The translations under genes and the position numbers were made by a program. The notes under the pieces are model-generated. The model saw nothing but the letters and a program-made list of their open reading frames with translations. It was not told the origin of the DNA and made no database searches. A stretch of DNA of 9,966 bases. It comes from Curvibacter sp. (lineage in GTDB: Bacteria; Pseudomonadota; Gammaproteobacteria; Burkholderiales; Burkholderiaceae_C). Shown piece after piece: positions 1-6,438 of this stretch (its first letter is position 1; the number at the start of each line of letters is the position of its first letter). The stretch is taken from assembly GCA_003500955.1 (NCBI GenBank), contig DNQP01000091.1, positions 9,041 through 19,006 of the forward strand, given 5' to 3'.

Positions 1-290
1 TCCTGTTGTGCAGGCGGGGCCTCGCCGAGGACGATGGACCCGGCCCGGCTGACTTGGCCCGCGACATCGAACAGGTCCTTGACCGAGACCGCGAGGCCGG
101 CCAGGGGCTGGCGCACGGGGTCGGCTGCAGCGGCCTGGGCGCGGGCGCCGTCGAAATCGGTCTGGAGCAAGGCGTGGCGGCAAGCCGGGGAGCCTGCCGC
201 AGCGATGGCCCGCTCAATTTCGGCCTCGGGGCTGGTCTGGCCCGCGAGCAGGCGTACTCGGGTGGCCAGGAGGTCGGCGGCAGGCGTCAT
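1..290 (-). CDS. Amidase-signature family enzyme, N-terminal part (partial, runs off the window)
   Basis: Reading the - strand from an ATG at 290-288 gives 96 uninterrupted codons to the window edge. Residues 63-78 read [16 protein letters not shown], followed by a Arg-Ala-Gly-Ser stretch. This is the hallmark start of the amidase-signature core, and Lys71 corresponds to the catalytic lysine of the family's Ser-cisSer-Lys triad. The two serines and the Gly/Ser-rich signature would lie in the missing part. Enzymes of this family hydrolyse amide bonds (amides, allophanate, aminoacyl-amide intermediates such as GatA); the substrate cannot be told from this fragment. An Ala-rich N-terminal helical region precedes the core, which suits a stand-alone amidase better than GatA. 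No Shine-Dalgarno sequence is visible before the ATG, and the frame stays open a little upstream, so the start is tentative. It is transcribed divergently from rpsB. Confidence 0.8.
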   Translation of the reverse strand, partial: MTPAADLLATRVRLLAGQTSPEAEIERAIAAAGSPACRHALLQTDFDGARAQAAAADPVRQPLAGLAVSVKDLFDVAGQVSRAGSIVLGEAPPAQQ

Positions 291-320
291 CGGCAGGTGG
301 GCTGTGTTATACTCGTCGGG
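284..320 (+). promoter_or_regulatory. Probable rpsB operon promoter (extended -10)
   Basis: TGTTATACT at 305-313 is an extended -10: a TG dinucleotide one base before TATACT (308-313), which matches the sigma-70 TATAAT in five of six positions. The best -35 is poor: GCGTCA at 284-289 with an 18-bp spacer, three of six matches, which is typical where an extended -10 compensates. The bases after the -10 (CGTCGGG, 314-320) are GC-rich, the kind of discriminator found at stringently controlled ribosomal promoters, so repression by ppGpp/DksA is plausible but inferred. The predicted start is near 320, giving an rpsB leader of about 138 nt. The -35 area overlaps the start of the divergent amidase gene. 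Confidence 0.6.
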
Positions 321-457
321 CTTTGCTGGAAGGGCCCACGCATCTCGCGCGGGCAGGCCGCAAAGTTAATCGCAAACCGGTCCATCCAGGTGTTGCCGCC
401 GAAACCATCGGTTGCAAATCGGGCCGGATTTTAGACCCAACCTTCGGAGTACTTCAC
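320..457 (+). promoter_or_regulatory. rpsB 5' leader with two possible stem-loops
   Basis: Untranslated stretch between the predicted transcription start and the rpsB ATG. Two hairpins can be drawn by hand. The first pairs CTTTGC (321-326) with GCAAAG (360-365), with an inner GCCC (334-337) / GGGC (351-354) helix. The second pairs GCAAACCG (372-379) with CGGTTGC (409-415), seven pairs with one bulged A. The ribosome binding site GGAG (446-449) lies outside both. In E. coli and other gammaproteobacteria the rpsB leader is the site of feedback repression by free S2; a similar role here is an inference, and the structure has not been folded by program. Confidence 0.4.
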
Positions 458-1210
458 ATGTCCGTGACCATGCGTCAAATGCTGGAAGCCGGTGTCCATT
501 TCGGTCACCAGACCCGCTTCTGGAACCCCAAGATGGCCCCCTTCATCTTCGGCCATCGCAACAAGATCCACATCATCAACCTGGAAAAGTCGCTGCCGAT
601 GTTCCAGGAGGCGGCCAAGTTCGCCAAGCAGCTCGCTGCCAAGCGCGGCACCATCCTGATGGTGGGCACCAAGCGCACCGCCCGCGAGATCGTCGCCGCT
701 GAGGCCCAGCGCGCCGGCGTGCCCTATGTCGACCAGCGTTGGCTGGGCGGCATGCTGACCAACTTCAAGACGGTCAAGACCTCGCTCAAGCGCCTCAAGG
801 ACATGAAGGCCCAGCAGGAAGCCGGCCTGGACGCGATGAGCAAGAAGGAGCAGCTGATGTTCGCCCGTGAACTCGAGAAGCTCGAGAAGGACATCGGCGG
901 CATCCAGGACATGAACACCCTGCCCGACGCCATCTTCGTGATCGACGTCGGCTACCACAAGATCGCCGTGGCCGAAGCCAAGAAGCTGGGCATCCCGCTG
1001 ATCGGCGTGGTGGACTCCAACCACTCGCCCGAGGGCATCGACTACGTGATCCCGGGCAACGACGATTCGTCCAAGGCCGTGACCCTGTACGCCCGCGGCA
1101 TCGCCGACGCGATCCTGGAAGGTCGCGCCAACGCCGTGGAAGACGTGGTCAAGGCCGTGTCTGCGGAGAGCGGTGACGAGTTTGTGGAAGTGAACGAAGC
1201 TTCCGCCTGA
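458..1210 (+). CDS. rpsB: 30S ribosomal protein S2
   Basis: Encodes a 250-residue protein of normal length for bacterial S2, which binds late to the 30S subunit at the head-platform junction near S1 and is needed for S1 recruitment. The N-terminus ([18 protein letters not shown]) and the following [12 protein letters not shown] and HIINLEKS segments are S2 hallmarks. [12 protein letters not shown], the central coiled-coil hairpin rich in Lys and Glu, and the [26 protein letters not shown] region follow in the expected order. The frame is open for 45 codons upstream, but the ATG at 458 is chosen because the protein then begins as S2 does and a CGGAGT ribosome binding site (445-450) stands eight bases away. 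First gene of the operon; an intrinsic terminator follows directly. The acidic C-terminal tail is ordinary. Confidence 0.98.
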   Translation: MSVTMRQMLEAGVHFGHQTRFWNPKMAPFIFGHRNKIHIINLEKSLPMFQEAAKFAKQLAAKRGTILMVGTKRTAREIVAAEAQRAGVPYVDQRWLGGMLTNFKTVKTSLKRLKDMKAQQEAGLDAMSKKEQLMFARELEKLEKDIGGIQDMNTLPDAIFVIDVGYHKIAVAEAKKLGIPLIGVVDSNHSPEGIDYVIPGNDDSSKAVTLYARGIADAILEGRANAVEDVVKAVSAESGDEFVEVNEASA

Positions 1211-1226
1211 GTCGCTTCCGACCCGC

Positions 1227-1256
1227 AAAAAGGGGCGCTGTGTGCCCCTTTTTTTT
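1227..1256 (+). terminator. Intrinsic terminator / attenuator between rpsB and tsf
   Basis: A ten-pair stem is formed by AAAAAGGGGC (1227-1236) and GCCCCTTTTT (1244-1253), with a seven-base loop (1237-1243). The 3' arm is part of a run of eight T (1249-1256), the classic rho-independent arrangement. It sits 16 bases after the rpsB stop and 40 bases before the tsf ATG. No convincing promoter is visible between it and tsf, so it probably acts as a partial terminator that lowers expression of tsf and the genes below relative to S2. On the opposite strand the tract is only five T, so activity there should be weaker. Confidence 0.88.
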
Positions 1257-1296
1257 AGCTTGAGTCTGAACCTGAACTGAATTACGGAGTAACAAG

Positions 1297-2187
1297 ATGG
1301 CTGCAATCACCGCAAGCATGGTCGCCGAACTGCGCGCCAAGACCGACGCCCCGATGATGGAGTGCAAGAAGGCCCTGACCGAGGCCGACGGCGACATGGC
1401 CAAGGCCGAGGAAGTGCTGCGCGTCAAGCTGGGCACCAAGGCCGGCAAGGCCGCCTCCCGCGTGACCGCGGAAGGCGTGGTCGCTGTGGCGTCTGCCGGT
1501 GGCGTGGGCGCCCTGATCGAAGTCAACTGCGAAACCGACTTCGTGACCAAGAACGACAGCTTCCTGGCCCTGGCCCAGGCCGCCGCCAAGCTCATCGTCG
1601 AGCACAACCCCGCCGATGTGGCTGCGCTGGGCGCGCTGCCCTACAGCCAGGACGGCTTCGGCCCGACGCTGGAAGAGGTGCGCAAGGGTCTGATCGGCAA
1701 GATCGGCGAGAACATGAGCTTCCGCCGCTTCAAGCGTTTCTCCGGCGCCAAGCTGGCTTCCTACCTGCACGGCACGCGCATCGGCGTGGTCGTCGAGTAC
1801 GAGGGCGAGGAGACGGCCGCCAAGGATGTGGCCATGCACGTGGCCGCCATGAAGCCCGTGGCGCTGACCAGCAACGATGTGCCGGCGGAACTGATCGAGC
1901 GTGAGCGTTCGGTTGCCACGGCCAAGGCCGCCGAGTCCGGCAAGCCGGCCGACATCGCCGCCAAGATGATCGAAGGCTCGGTGCAGAAGTACCTCAAGGA
2001 AGTGTCGCTGTTCAACCAGCCCTTCGTGAAGAACGACAAGCAGACCGTCGAGCAGATGCTCAAGGCCGCCAGCACCAGCGTCAAGGGCTTCACCCTGTAC
2101 GTGGTGGGCGAGGGCATCGAGAAGAAGGTTGACGACTTCGCCGCCGAAGTGGCTGCCCAGGTGGCGGCTGCCCAGAAGGCCGGCTGA
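1297..2187 (+). CDS. tsf: Translation elongation factor Ts
   Basis: A 296-residue EF-Ts, the nucleotide exchange factor that releases GDP from EF-Tu so that it can rebind GTP and aminoacyl-tRNA. The N-terminal UBA-like domain (about residues 1-55) contains [16 protein letters not shown] and KAGKAASR. The core begins at [13 protein letters not shown], where T80-D81-F82-V83 is the conserved TDFV motif that contacts the EF-Tu nucleotide-binding side. A second core subdomain with HVAAMKP and the C-terminal [12 protein letters not shown] segment complete the protein. The ribosome binding site is CGGAGT (1285-1290), the same hexamer as before rpsB. It lies 86 bases after rpsB, behind the intrinsic terminator, so expression depends on readthrough unless a promoter has been missed. 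Confidence 0.98.
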   Translation: MAAITASMVAELRAKTDAPMMECKKALTEADGDMAKAEEVLRVKLGTKAGKAASRVTAEGVVAVASAGGVGALIEVNCETDFVTKNDSFLALAQAAAKLIVEHNPADVAALGALPYSQDGFGPTLEEVRKGLIGKIGENMSFRRFKRFSGAKLASYLHGTRIGVVVEYEGEETAAKDVAMHVAAMKPVALTSNDVPAELIERERSVATAKAAESGKPADIAAKMIEGSVQKYLKEVSLFNQPFVKNDKQTVEQMLKAASTSVKGFTLYVVGEGIEKKVDDFAAEVAAQVAAAQKAG

Positions 2188-2198
2188 TCGCGCGCCAT

Positions 2199-2226
2199 CC
2201 CCGGCCGTCCTGCCGAGCGGCCGGGG
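2199..2226 (+). promoter_or_regulatory. GC-rich hairpin in the tsf-pyrH spacer
   Basis: A perfect nine-pair inverted repeat, CCCCGGCCG (2199-2207) and CGGCCGGGG (2218-2226), encloses a ten-base loop and starts 12 bases after the tsf stop. It is followed by AAATCCTGTAAATT, not by a T-run, so it is not a standard intrinsic terminator. It may be a weak pause site, an RNA-processing or stabilising hairpin at the 3' end of the tsf message. It marks the border between the translation pair rpsB-tsf and the tightly packed pyrH-to-bamA block. Confidence 0.5.
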
Positions 2227-2283
2227 AAATCCTGTAAATTCGGCGCATCACTCTGAACACCGAACCTTCGCCAGGAGCTTTAC

Positions 2284-3006
2284 ATGCCCGACCCCAAGCC
2301 AGCCCACAAGCGCATACTGCTGAAGCTGTCCGGGGAGGCGCTGATGGGTGACGATGCCTTCGGCATCAACCACGCGACCATCCAGCGCATGGTGCAGGAA
2401 GTGGCCGAGGTCACGCGCCTGGGCGTGCAGGTCGCGGTCGTGATCGGCGGCGGCAACATCTTCCGCGGTGTGGCGGGCGGCTCGGTCGGCATGGACCGTG
2501 CCACGGCGGACTACATGGGCATGCTGGCCACGGTGATGAACGCCCTGGCCCTGGCCGACACCATGAACAAGGCCGGATTGACGGCACGTGTGATGTCGGC
2601 CATCGCCATCGAGCAGGTGGTCGAGCCCTATGTGCGCCCCAAGGCCCTGCAGTACCTCGAAGAGGGCAAGGTCGTGATCTTCGCGGCGGGCACGGGCAAC
2701 CCCTTCTTCACCACCGACACCGCGGCCGCGCTGCGCGGCGCCGAGATCGGCGCCGAGATGGTGCTCAAGGCCACCAAGGTCGACGGTGTCTACAGCGCCG
2801 ATCCGAACAAGGACAAGACGGCCACGCGCTACGCCAAGATCTCGTTCGACGAGGCCATCCAGAAGAACCTGGGCATCATGGACGCCACGGCCTTCGCGCT
2901 GTGCCGCGACCAGAAGCTGCCGATCAAGGTGTTTTCGATTTTCAAGCACGGCGCGCTCAAGCGCGTGGTGCTGGGTGAGGACGAGGGCACGCTGGTCTAC
3001 GCCTGA
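2284..3006 (+). CDS. pyrH: UMP kinase
   Basis: Encodes a 240-residue hexameric-type bacterial uridylate kinase of the amino-acid-kinase fold, which phosphorylates UMP to UDP with ATP in pyrimidine nucleotide synthesis. Recognisable are the N-terminal [12 protein letters not shown] segment, the glycine-rich GGGNIFRG (from about residue 55), the UMP-binding [19 protein letters not shown] region, [19 protein letters not shown], and [10 protein letters not shown] (D167, Y170), which lines the nucleotide site. Length is normal. The start is supported by AGGAG at 2273-2277, six bases before the ATG. It is preceded by a 96-base spacer holding a GC hairpin, and followed 31 bases later by frr. UTP/GTP control is known for the family and not visible from sequence. 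Confidence 0.98.
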   Translation: MPDPKPAHKRILLKLSGEALMGDDAFGINHATIQRMVQEVAEVTRLGVQVAVVIGGGNIFRGVAGGSVGMDRATADYMGMLATVMNALALADTMNKAGLTARVMSAIAIEQVVEPYVRPKALQYLEEGKVVIFAAGTGNPFFTTDTAAALRGAEIGAEMVLKATKVDGVYSADPNKDKTATRYAKISFDEAIQKNLGIMDATAFALCRDQKLPIKVFSIFKHGALKRVVLGEDEGTLVYA

Positions 3007-3037
3007 GCGTGGACTGCAAGCCCCCTAGGAGGACAAC

Positions 3038-3598
3038 ATGACGATTGCCGACATCAAAAAAACCATGGAAGGCAAGATGGACCAGTCCATCGAGGCCCTG
3101 AAGAACCATCTTTCCAAGATCCGCACCGGGCGTGCCAATCCCTCGCTGCTCGATGCCGTGCAGGTCGAGTACTACGGCTCCATGGTGCCCTTGAGCCAGG
3201 TGGCCAACGTGGCCTTGCTCGACGCGCGCACGATCAGCGTGCAGCCCTGGGAAAAGGGCATGGGCGCCAAGATCGAGAAGGCCATCCGCGAAAGCGACCT
3301 GGGCCTGAACCCGGCCGCCATGGGCGACCTGATCCGCGTGCCCATGCCGCCCATGAGCGAAGAGCGTCGCAAGGAGATGACCAAGCTCGTGCGCACCGAG
3401 GGCGAGAACGCCAAGATCGCGGTGCGCAATCTGCGCCGCGACGCCAACGAGGCCGTCAAGAAGCTGGTCAAGGACAAAGCGGCCTCCGAGGACGATCAGA
3501 AGCGCTCCGAGGCCGACATCCAGAAGCTGACCGACAAGCACGTCGCCACCATTGACCAGCTCGTGGCAGCCAAGGAACAGGAAGTGATGGCGGTCTGA
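3038..3598 (+). CDS. frr: Ribosome recycling factor
   Basis: Encodes the 186-residue ribosome recycling factor, which works with EF-G to split post-termination ribosomes. The standard family length and sequence are present: [14 protein letters not shown] in the first helix, [18 protein letters not shown], the hinge into the small domain at QPWEKG, the LTEER-type segment here as [13 protein letters not shown], and [16 protein letters not shown] with the conserved arginines of the third helix. It carries the best ribosome binding site in the window, AGGAGGA (3027-3033), five bases from the ATG, suggesting strong translation. Codons 7-8 lie in a run of seven A (3056-3062). The stop codon falls in the loop and arm of a small hairpin (3589-3603). 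Confidence 0.98.
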   Translation: MTIADIKKTMEGKMDQSIEALKNHLSKIRTGRANPSLLDAVQVEYYGSMVPLSQVANVALLDARTISVQPWEKGMGAKIEKAIRESDLGLNPAAMGDLIRVPMPPMSEERRKEMTKLVRTEGENAKIAVRNLRRDANEAVKKLVKDKAASEDDQKRSEADIQKLTDKHVATIDQLVAAKEQEVMAV

Positions 3599-3603
3599 CC
3601 GCC
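3589..3603 (+). promoter_or_regulatory. Small hairpin over the frr stop codon
   Basis: GGCGGT (3589-3594) and ACCGCC (3598-3603) form a six-pair stem with the three-base loop CTG, and the frr TGA stop (3596-3598) sits at the loop. There is no T-run behind it apart from TTT at 3610-3612, so it is not a convincing terminator. It lies about 12 bases before the uppS start, which lacks a clear Shine-Dalgarno sequence. It could influence termination-reinitiation between frr and uppS, but chance formation in GC-rich DNA is quite possible. Confidence 0.3.
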
Positions 3604-3617
3604 GTCCTGTTTCCGTG

Positions 3618-4349
3618 ATGACTGCACCCGGCGCCATGCCGCAGCACATCGCCATCGTGATGGATGGCAACGGTCGATGGGCCACCCGGCGCTTTTTGCC
3701 GCGCCTGGCGGGACACCGGCAGGGCATGGAAAGCCTGCGCCGATGCATCCGGGCCTGTCTGGACCGCGGTGTGGCCGTGCTCACGGTCTTTGCCTTCTCC
3801 TCCGAGAACTGGAACCGTCCGGCCGACGAGGTGTCGGGCCTGATGGAACTGCTGGCCACGGCCTTGGCCAAGGAAATACCCCAGCTGCAGACCGATCAGG
3901 TGCAGGTGCATTTCGTCGGCGAGCGCGCGGGCCTCTCGGACAAGGTGCGCCTCGGCCTGGACCAGGCCGAGGCAGCCACCGCCGGCAACCAGCGCCTGGT
4001 TCTGAACGTCTGCTTCAACTATGGCGGCCGTTGGGATATTGCGCAGGCCGCTGCACGGCTGGCGGCCCAGGGCCAGCCCATCACCGAAATCTCCCTGCAC
4101 CAGGCCCTGGCCCTGGCCCATGTGCCAGACCCCGACCTGATCATCCGTACCGGTGGCGAGCTGCGCCTGAGCAACTTCCTGCTCTGGCAGGCGGCCTACA
4201 CGGAGCTCTATTTCAGCGACAGGCTCTGGCCCGATTTCGACGAGGCGGAGCTGGACCAGGCGATTGCCGAGTTTGCCCGGCGTGAGCGCCGCTACGGCCA
4301 GACCTCCGAGCAGCTGGGTGCGACGCCCGCGGACCGGAAAGCCGCCTGA
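3618..4349 (+). CDS. uppS: Undecaprenyl diphosphate synthase (cis-prenyltransferase)
   Basis: A 243-residue cis-isoprenyl diphosphate synthase, which adds eight isopentenyl units to farnesyl diphosphate to make the C55 carrier precursor for peptidoglycan and surface polysaccharides; a soluble, usually membrane-associated enzyme. It shows HIAIVMDGNGRWA with the catalytic Asp16 and the phosphate-binding loop, GHRQGMESL, FSSENWNRP (about 60-68) and RTGGELRLSNFLLWQAAYTE (from about 177), containing the arginines and Glu that bind isopentenyl diphosphate and magnesium. The start is uncertain: GTG 3615, ATG 3618 and ATG 3636 are all in frame, and none has a good ribosome binding site. ATG 3618 is preferred, and translation may be coupled to frr, 19 bases upstream. 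Two later pathway partners, dxr and cdsA, are in the same operon. Confidence 0.96.
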   Translation: MTAPGAMPQHIAIVMDGNGRWATRRFLPRLAGHRQGMESLRRCIRACLDRGVAVLTVFAFSSENWNRPADEVSGLMELLATALAKEIPQLQTDQVQVHFVGERAGLSDKVRLGLDQAEAATAGNQRLVLNVCFNYGGRWDIAQAAARLAAQGQPITEISLHQALALAHVPDPDLIIRTGGELRLSNFLLWQAAYTELYFSDRLWPDFDEAELDQAIAEFARRERRYGQTSEQLGATPADRKAA

Positions 4350-4360
4350 GGACCTTCTTC

Positions 4361-5215
4361 ATGCTCAAGCAGCGCATCATCACCGCCCTCGTCCTGCTGC
4401 TGTTCCTGTTGCCGGCGCTGTTCCATCACGACACCCTGTACTGGCGCCTGATCACCTTGGTGCTGATCGCCGCGGGCGCCTGGGAGTGGGGGCGACTCAA
4501 CGGCCTCCAACCCTATGGCAGCGTGGGGGCAGGCTTTGGCGCGCTCGTGGCCTGTGTCATGGCCTGGGACCTGGGACTGCTGGACCGCCGCCTGACGCTG
4601 TTGTGGACCCTGGCCGGCGGCGTCTGGGTGCTGGCGGGTGCGGCGCTGCTCAAGGCCGGCGTGGCCCGTTGGGGCGGGCTGCCGCGCGCGCTGCGTCTGG
4701 TCGGTGGCTGGGCGGCCCTGTGGCTGACTTGGCTGGCGGTGGTGCAGGCGCGTGAAGTCGGCATCACCTTCCTGCTCTCCGTGCTGCTGCTGGTCTGGAT
4801 GGCCGATGTGGCGGCCTATTTCGCCGGCAAGGCCCTGGGTGGCCGCTACAGCCGAGGCAAGCTGGCCCCAGCCATCAGCCCCGGCAAGAGCTGGGAGGGG
4901 GTCTGGGGCGGCATGGTCGGCGTCTTCCTGCTGGCGTTTGTCTGGCTGGCGCTGGAGCGCACCGGCATGCTGTCGCCCCCCAGCCTCTACGGTCACCTGC
5001 TCGGGCAGGCGGGCTGGTGGCTGCTGCTGCCCGCCGTGCTCTTCCTGACGGTCATGAGCGTCGTCGGCGATCTGGTCGAATCCCTGGTCAAGCGCAGCGC
5101 CGGCATGAAGGACAGCAGCGGCCTGCTGCCCGGCCACGGCGGTGTGCTGGACCGGGTCGATGCCCTGCTGCCCACGCTGCCGCTGGCCATGATGCTGTAC
5201 AGCCTGACGGCCTGA
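4361..5215 (+). CDS. cdsA: Phosphatidate cytidylyltransferase (CDP-diglyceride synthase)
   Basis: A 284-residue integral inner-membrane enzyme that makes CDP-diacylglycerol from phosphatidic acid and CTP, the branch point for all major phospholipids. About eight hydrophobic segments are visible, beginning with the N-terminal IITALVLLLFLLPALF. The family signature occupies about residues 241-267: SLVKR, then Lys-Asp in GMKDSSG, then PGHGGVLDRVD, whose acidic residues bind the two metals. The ADVAAYFAGKALGGR and ISPGKSWEG segments before it are also typical. GAGGA (4348-4352) overlaps the uppS stop codon and stands eight bases before the ATG, so uppS and cdsA are probably translationally coupled. 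dxr begins only five bases after the stop. Confidence 0.97.
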   Translation: MLKQRIITALVLLLFLLPALFHHDTLYWRLITLVLIAAGAWEWGRLNGLQPYGSVGAGFGALVACVMAWDLGLLDRRLTLLWTLAGGVWVLAGAALLKAGVARWGGLPRALRLVGGWAALWLTWLAVVQAREVGITFLLSVLLLVWMADVAAYFAGKALGGRYSRGKLAPAISPGKSWEGVWGGMVGVFLLAFVWLALERTGMLSPPSLYGHLLGQAGWWLLLPAVLFLTVMSVVGDLVESLVKRSAGMKDSSGLLPGHGGVLDRVDALLPTLPLAMMLYSLTA

Positions 5216-5220
5216 GTCGC

Positions 5221-6426
5221 ATGAAAGAGCAGACAGTACGTCAGCGTGTGGCCATCCTGGGCTCCACAGGTTCGATCGGGACCAGCACGCTGGACGTGCT
5301 GGCCCGCCACCCGCAGCGTTTCGAGGTCTATGCCCTGACGGCGTCGACCCAGGTCGATCTGCTGGCGCAGCAATGTCTGCAGTTCCGTCCGTCTTACGCC
5401 GTCATGGCGGACGAGGCGCGGGCCGCTCAGCTCGCAGAGCGCCTGAAGGCGGCGGGCTCGCTCACGCAGGTCCTGGGTGGCGCTGCGGCCCTGGCCGAGA
5501 TCGCGGCCCACGCAGAGGTCGACGCGGTGATGGCCGCCATCGTGGGGGCCGCCGGCCTGGCGCCCTGCCTGGCGGCCGCACGTGCGGGCAAGCGCCTGCT
5601 GCTGGCCAACAAGGAAGCGCTGGTCGTCGGCGGCGACTTCTTCCTGCAGGCCGTGCGCGCTGGCGGCGCCACGTTGCTGCCCATCGACAGCGAGCATTCG
5701 GCCATCTTCCAGTCCCTGCCTGATGACCCGGCCACCTGGAGCCAGCGGGTGGACAAGATCATCCTCACGGCGTCGGGCGGCCCCTTCCGTACGCGAGACC
5801 CGGCGACCCTGCGCGACGTGACGCCCGAGCAGGCCTGTGCCCACCCGAACTGGGTCATGGGGCGCAAGATCTCCGTGGATTCGGCCACCATGATGAACAA
5901 GGCGCTTGAAGTCATCGAGGCGCGTTATCTCTTCGGGCTGCCCCCGGAGCGGCTGGAGGTCGTGATCCATCCGCAAAGCGTGATCCATTCCATGGTGCAG
6001 TACAGCGACCATTCCGTGGTGGCCCAGCTGGGCACGCCGGACATGCGCGTGCCCATCGCCTACGGTCTGTCCTGGCCCGAGCGCATGGCCTCGGGGGCCG
6101 CACCACTGGACTTCCGTACCCTGGGCGCCATGACCTTCGAGCCGCTCGATGCCCTCGGCCACGCCGAACGCTACGCGGGCATCCATCTTGCCTGGGACGC
6201 CTTGCGTGGTCCGTCCGGGACCACGGCCGTGCTCAATGCGGCCAACGAGGTGGCGGTGGCCGCGTTCCTGGAGCGACGCATCCGCTTCGATCAGATCCAT
6301 GCCGTGAACTTGCGCACCCTGGAAGCGATCACACCGGCTGCGCCGGGTTCTCTGGAGGACCTGCTGGCTCTGGATGCGCAGTCGCGCGCCGCGGCCACCC
6401 GGTCCGTACAGACCCTGGCTACCTGA
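5221..6426 (+). CDS. dxr: 1-deoxy-D-xylulose-5-phosphate reductoisomerase
   Basis: A 401-residue cytosolic enzyme that converts DXP to 2-C-methyl-D-erythritol 4-phosphate with NADPH, the first committed step of the MEP isoprenoid pathway and the target of fosmidomycin. The NADPH-binding GSTGSIGTSTLDV loop begins at Gly14; LLANKEALVVGG follows. Metal ligands appear as D156 and E158 in IDSEHSAIFQ and E230 in MMNKALEVIEA. LTASGGPFR and HPNWVMGRKISVDSATM form the active-site and flexible-loop regions, and NAANEVAVAAFL opens the C-terminal helical domain. The frame is open 68 codons upstream into cdsA, but the ATG at 5221 places the nucleotide loop correctly. The ribosome binding site is weak (TGAG), so coupling to cdsA, five bases upstream, is likely. 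Confidence 0.98.
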   Translation: MKEQTVRQRVAILGSTGSIGTSTLDVLARHPQRFEVYALTASTQVDLLAQQCLQFRPSYAVMADEARAAQLAERLKAAGSLTQVLGGAAALAEIAAHAEVDAVMAAIVGAAGLAPCLAAARAGKRLLLANKEALVVGGDFFLQAVRAGGATLLPIDSEHSAIFQSLPDDPATWSQRVDKIILTASGGPFRTRDPATLRDVTPEQACAHPNWVMGRKISVDSATMMNKALEVIEARYLFGLPPERLEVVIHPQSVIHSMVQYSDHSVVAQLGTPDMRVPIAYGLSWPERMASGAAPLDFRTLGAMTFEPLDALGHAERYAGIHLAWDALRGPSGTTAVLNAANEVAVAAFLERRIRFDQIHAVNLRTLEAITPAAPGSLEDLLALDAQSRAAATRSVQTLAT

Positions 6427-6438
6427 GCAGGAGATCCC

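Noticed and set aside
6..434. A 142-codon + strand open frame upstream of rpsB
   Set aside because: It is antisense to the amidase, continues through the rpsB promoter and leader, and has no motif; the - strand translation gives the real protein.
431..1306. A 291-codon open frame on the - strand opposite rpsB
   Set aside because: It is the complement of S2 codons, rich in His, Leu, Gly and Val, without a start signal, and crosses the terminator.
2225..2256. Possible sigma-E promoter before pyrH (GGAAATC then TCTGA)
   Set aside because: The spacing is 20 bases, where about 16 is expected, and the -35 matches poorly.
3056..3062. Run of seven A in codons 7-8 of frr as a programmed frameshift site
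   Set aside because: The zero-frame heptamer begins with C, no downstream structure supports frameshifting, and Lys-Lys is usual at this place in the family.
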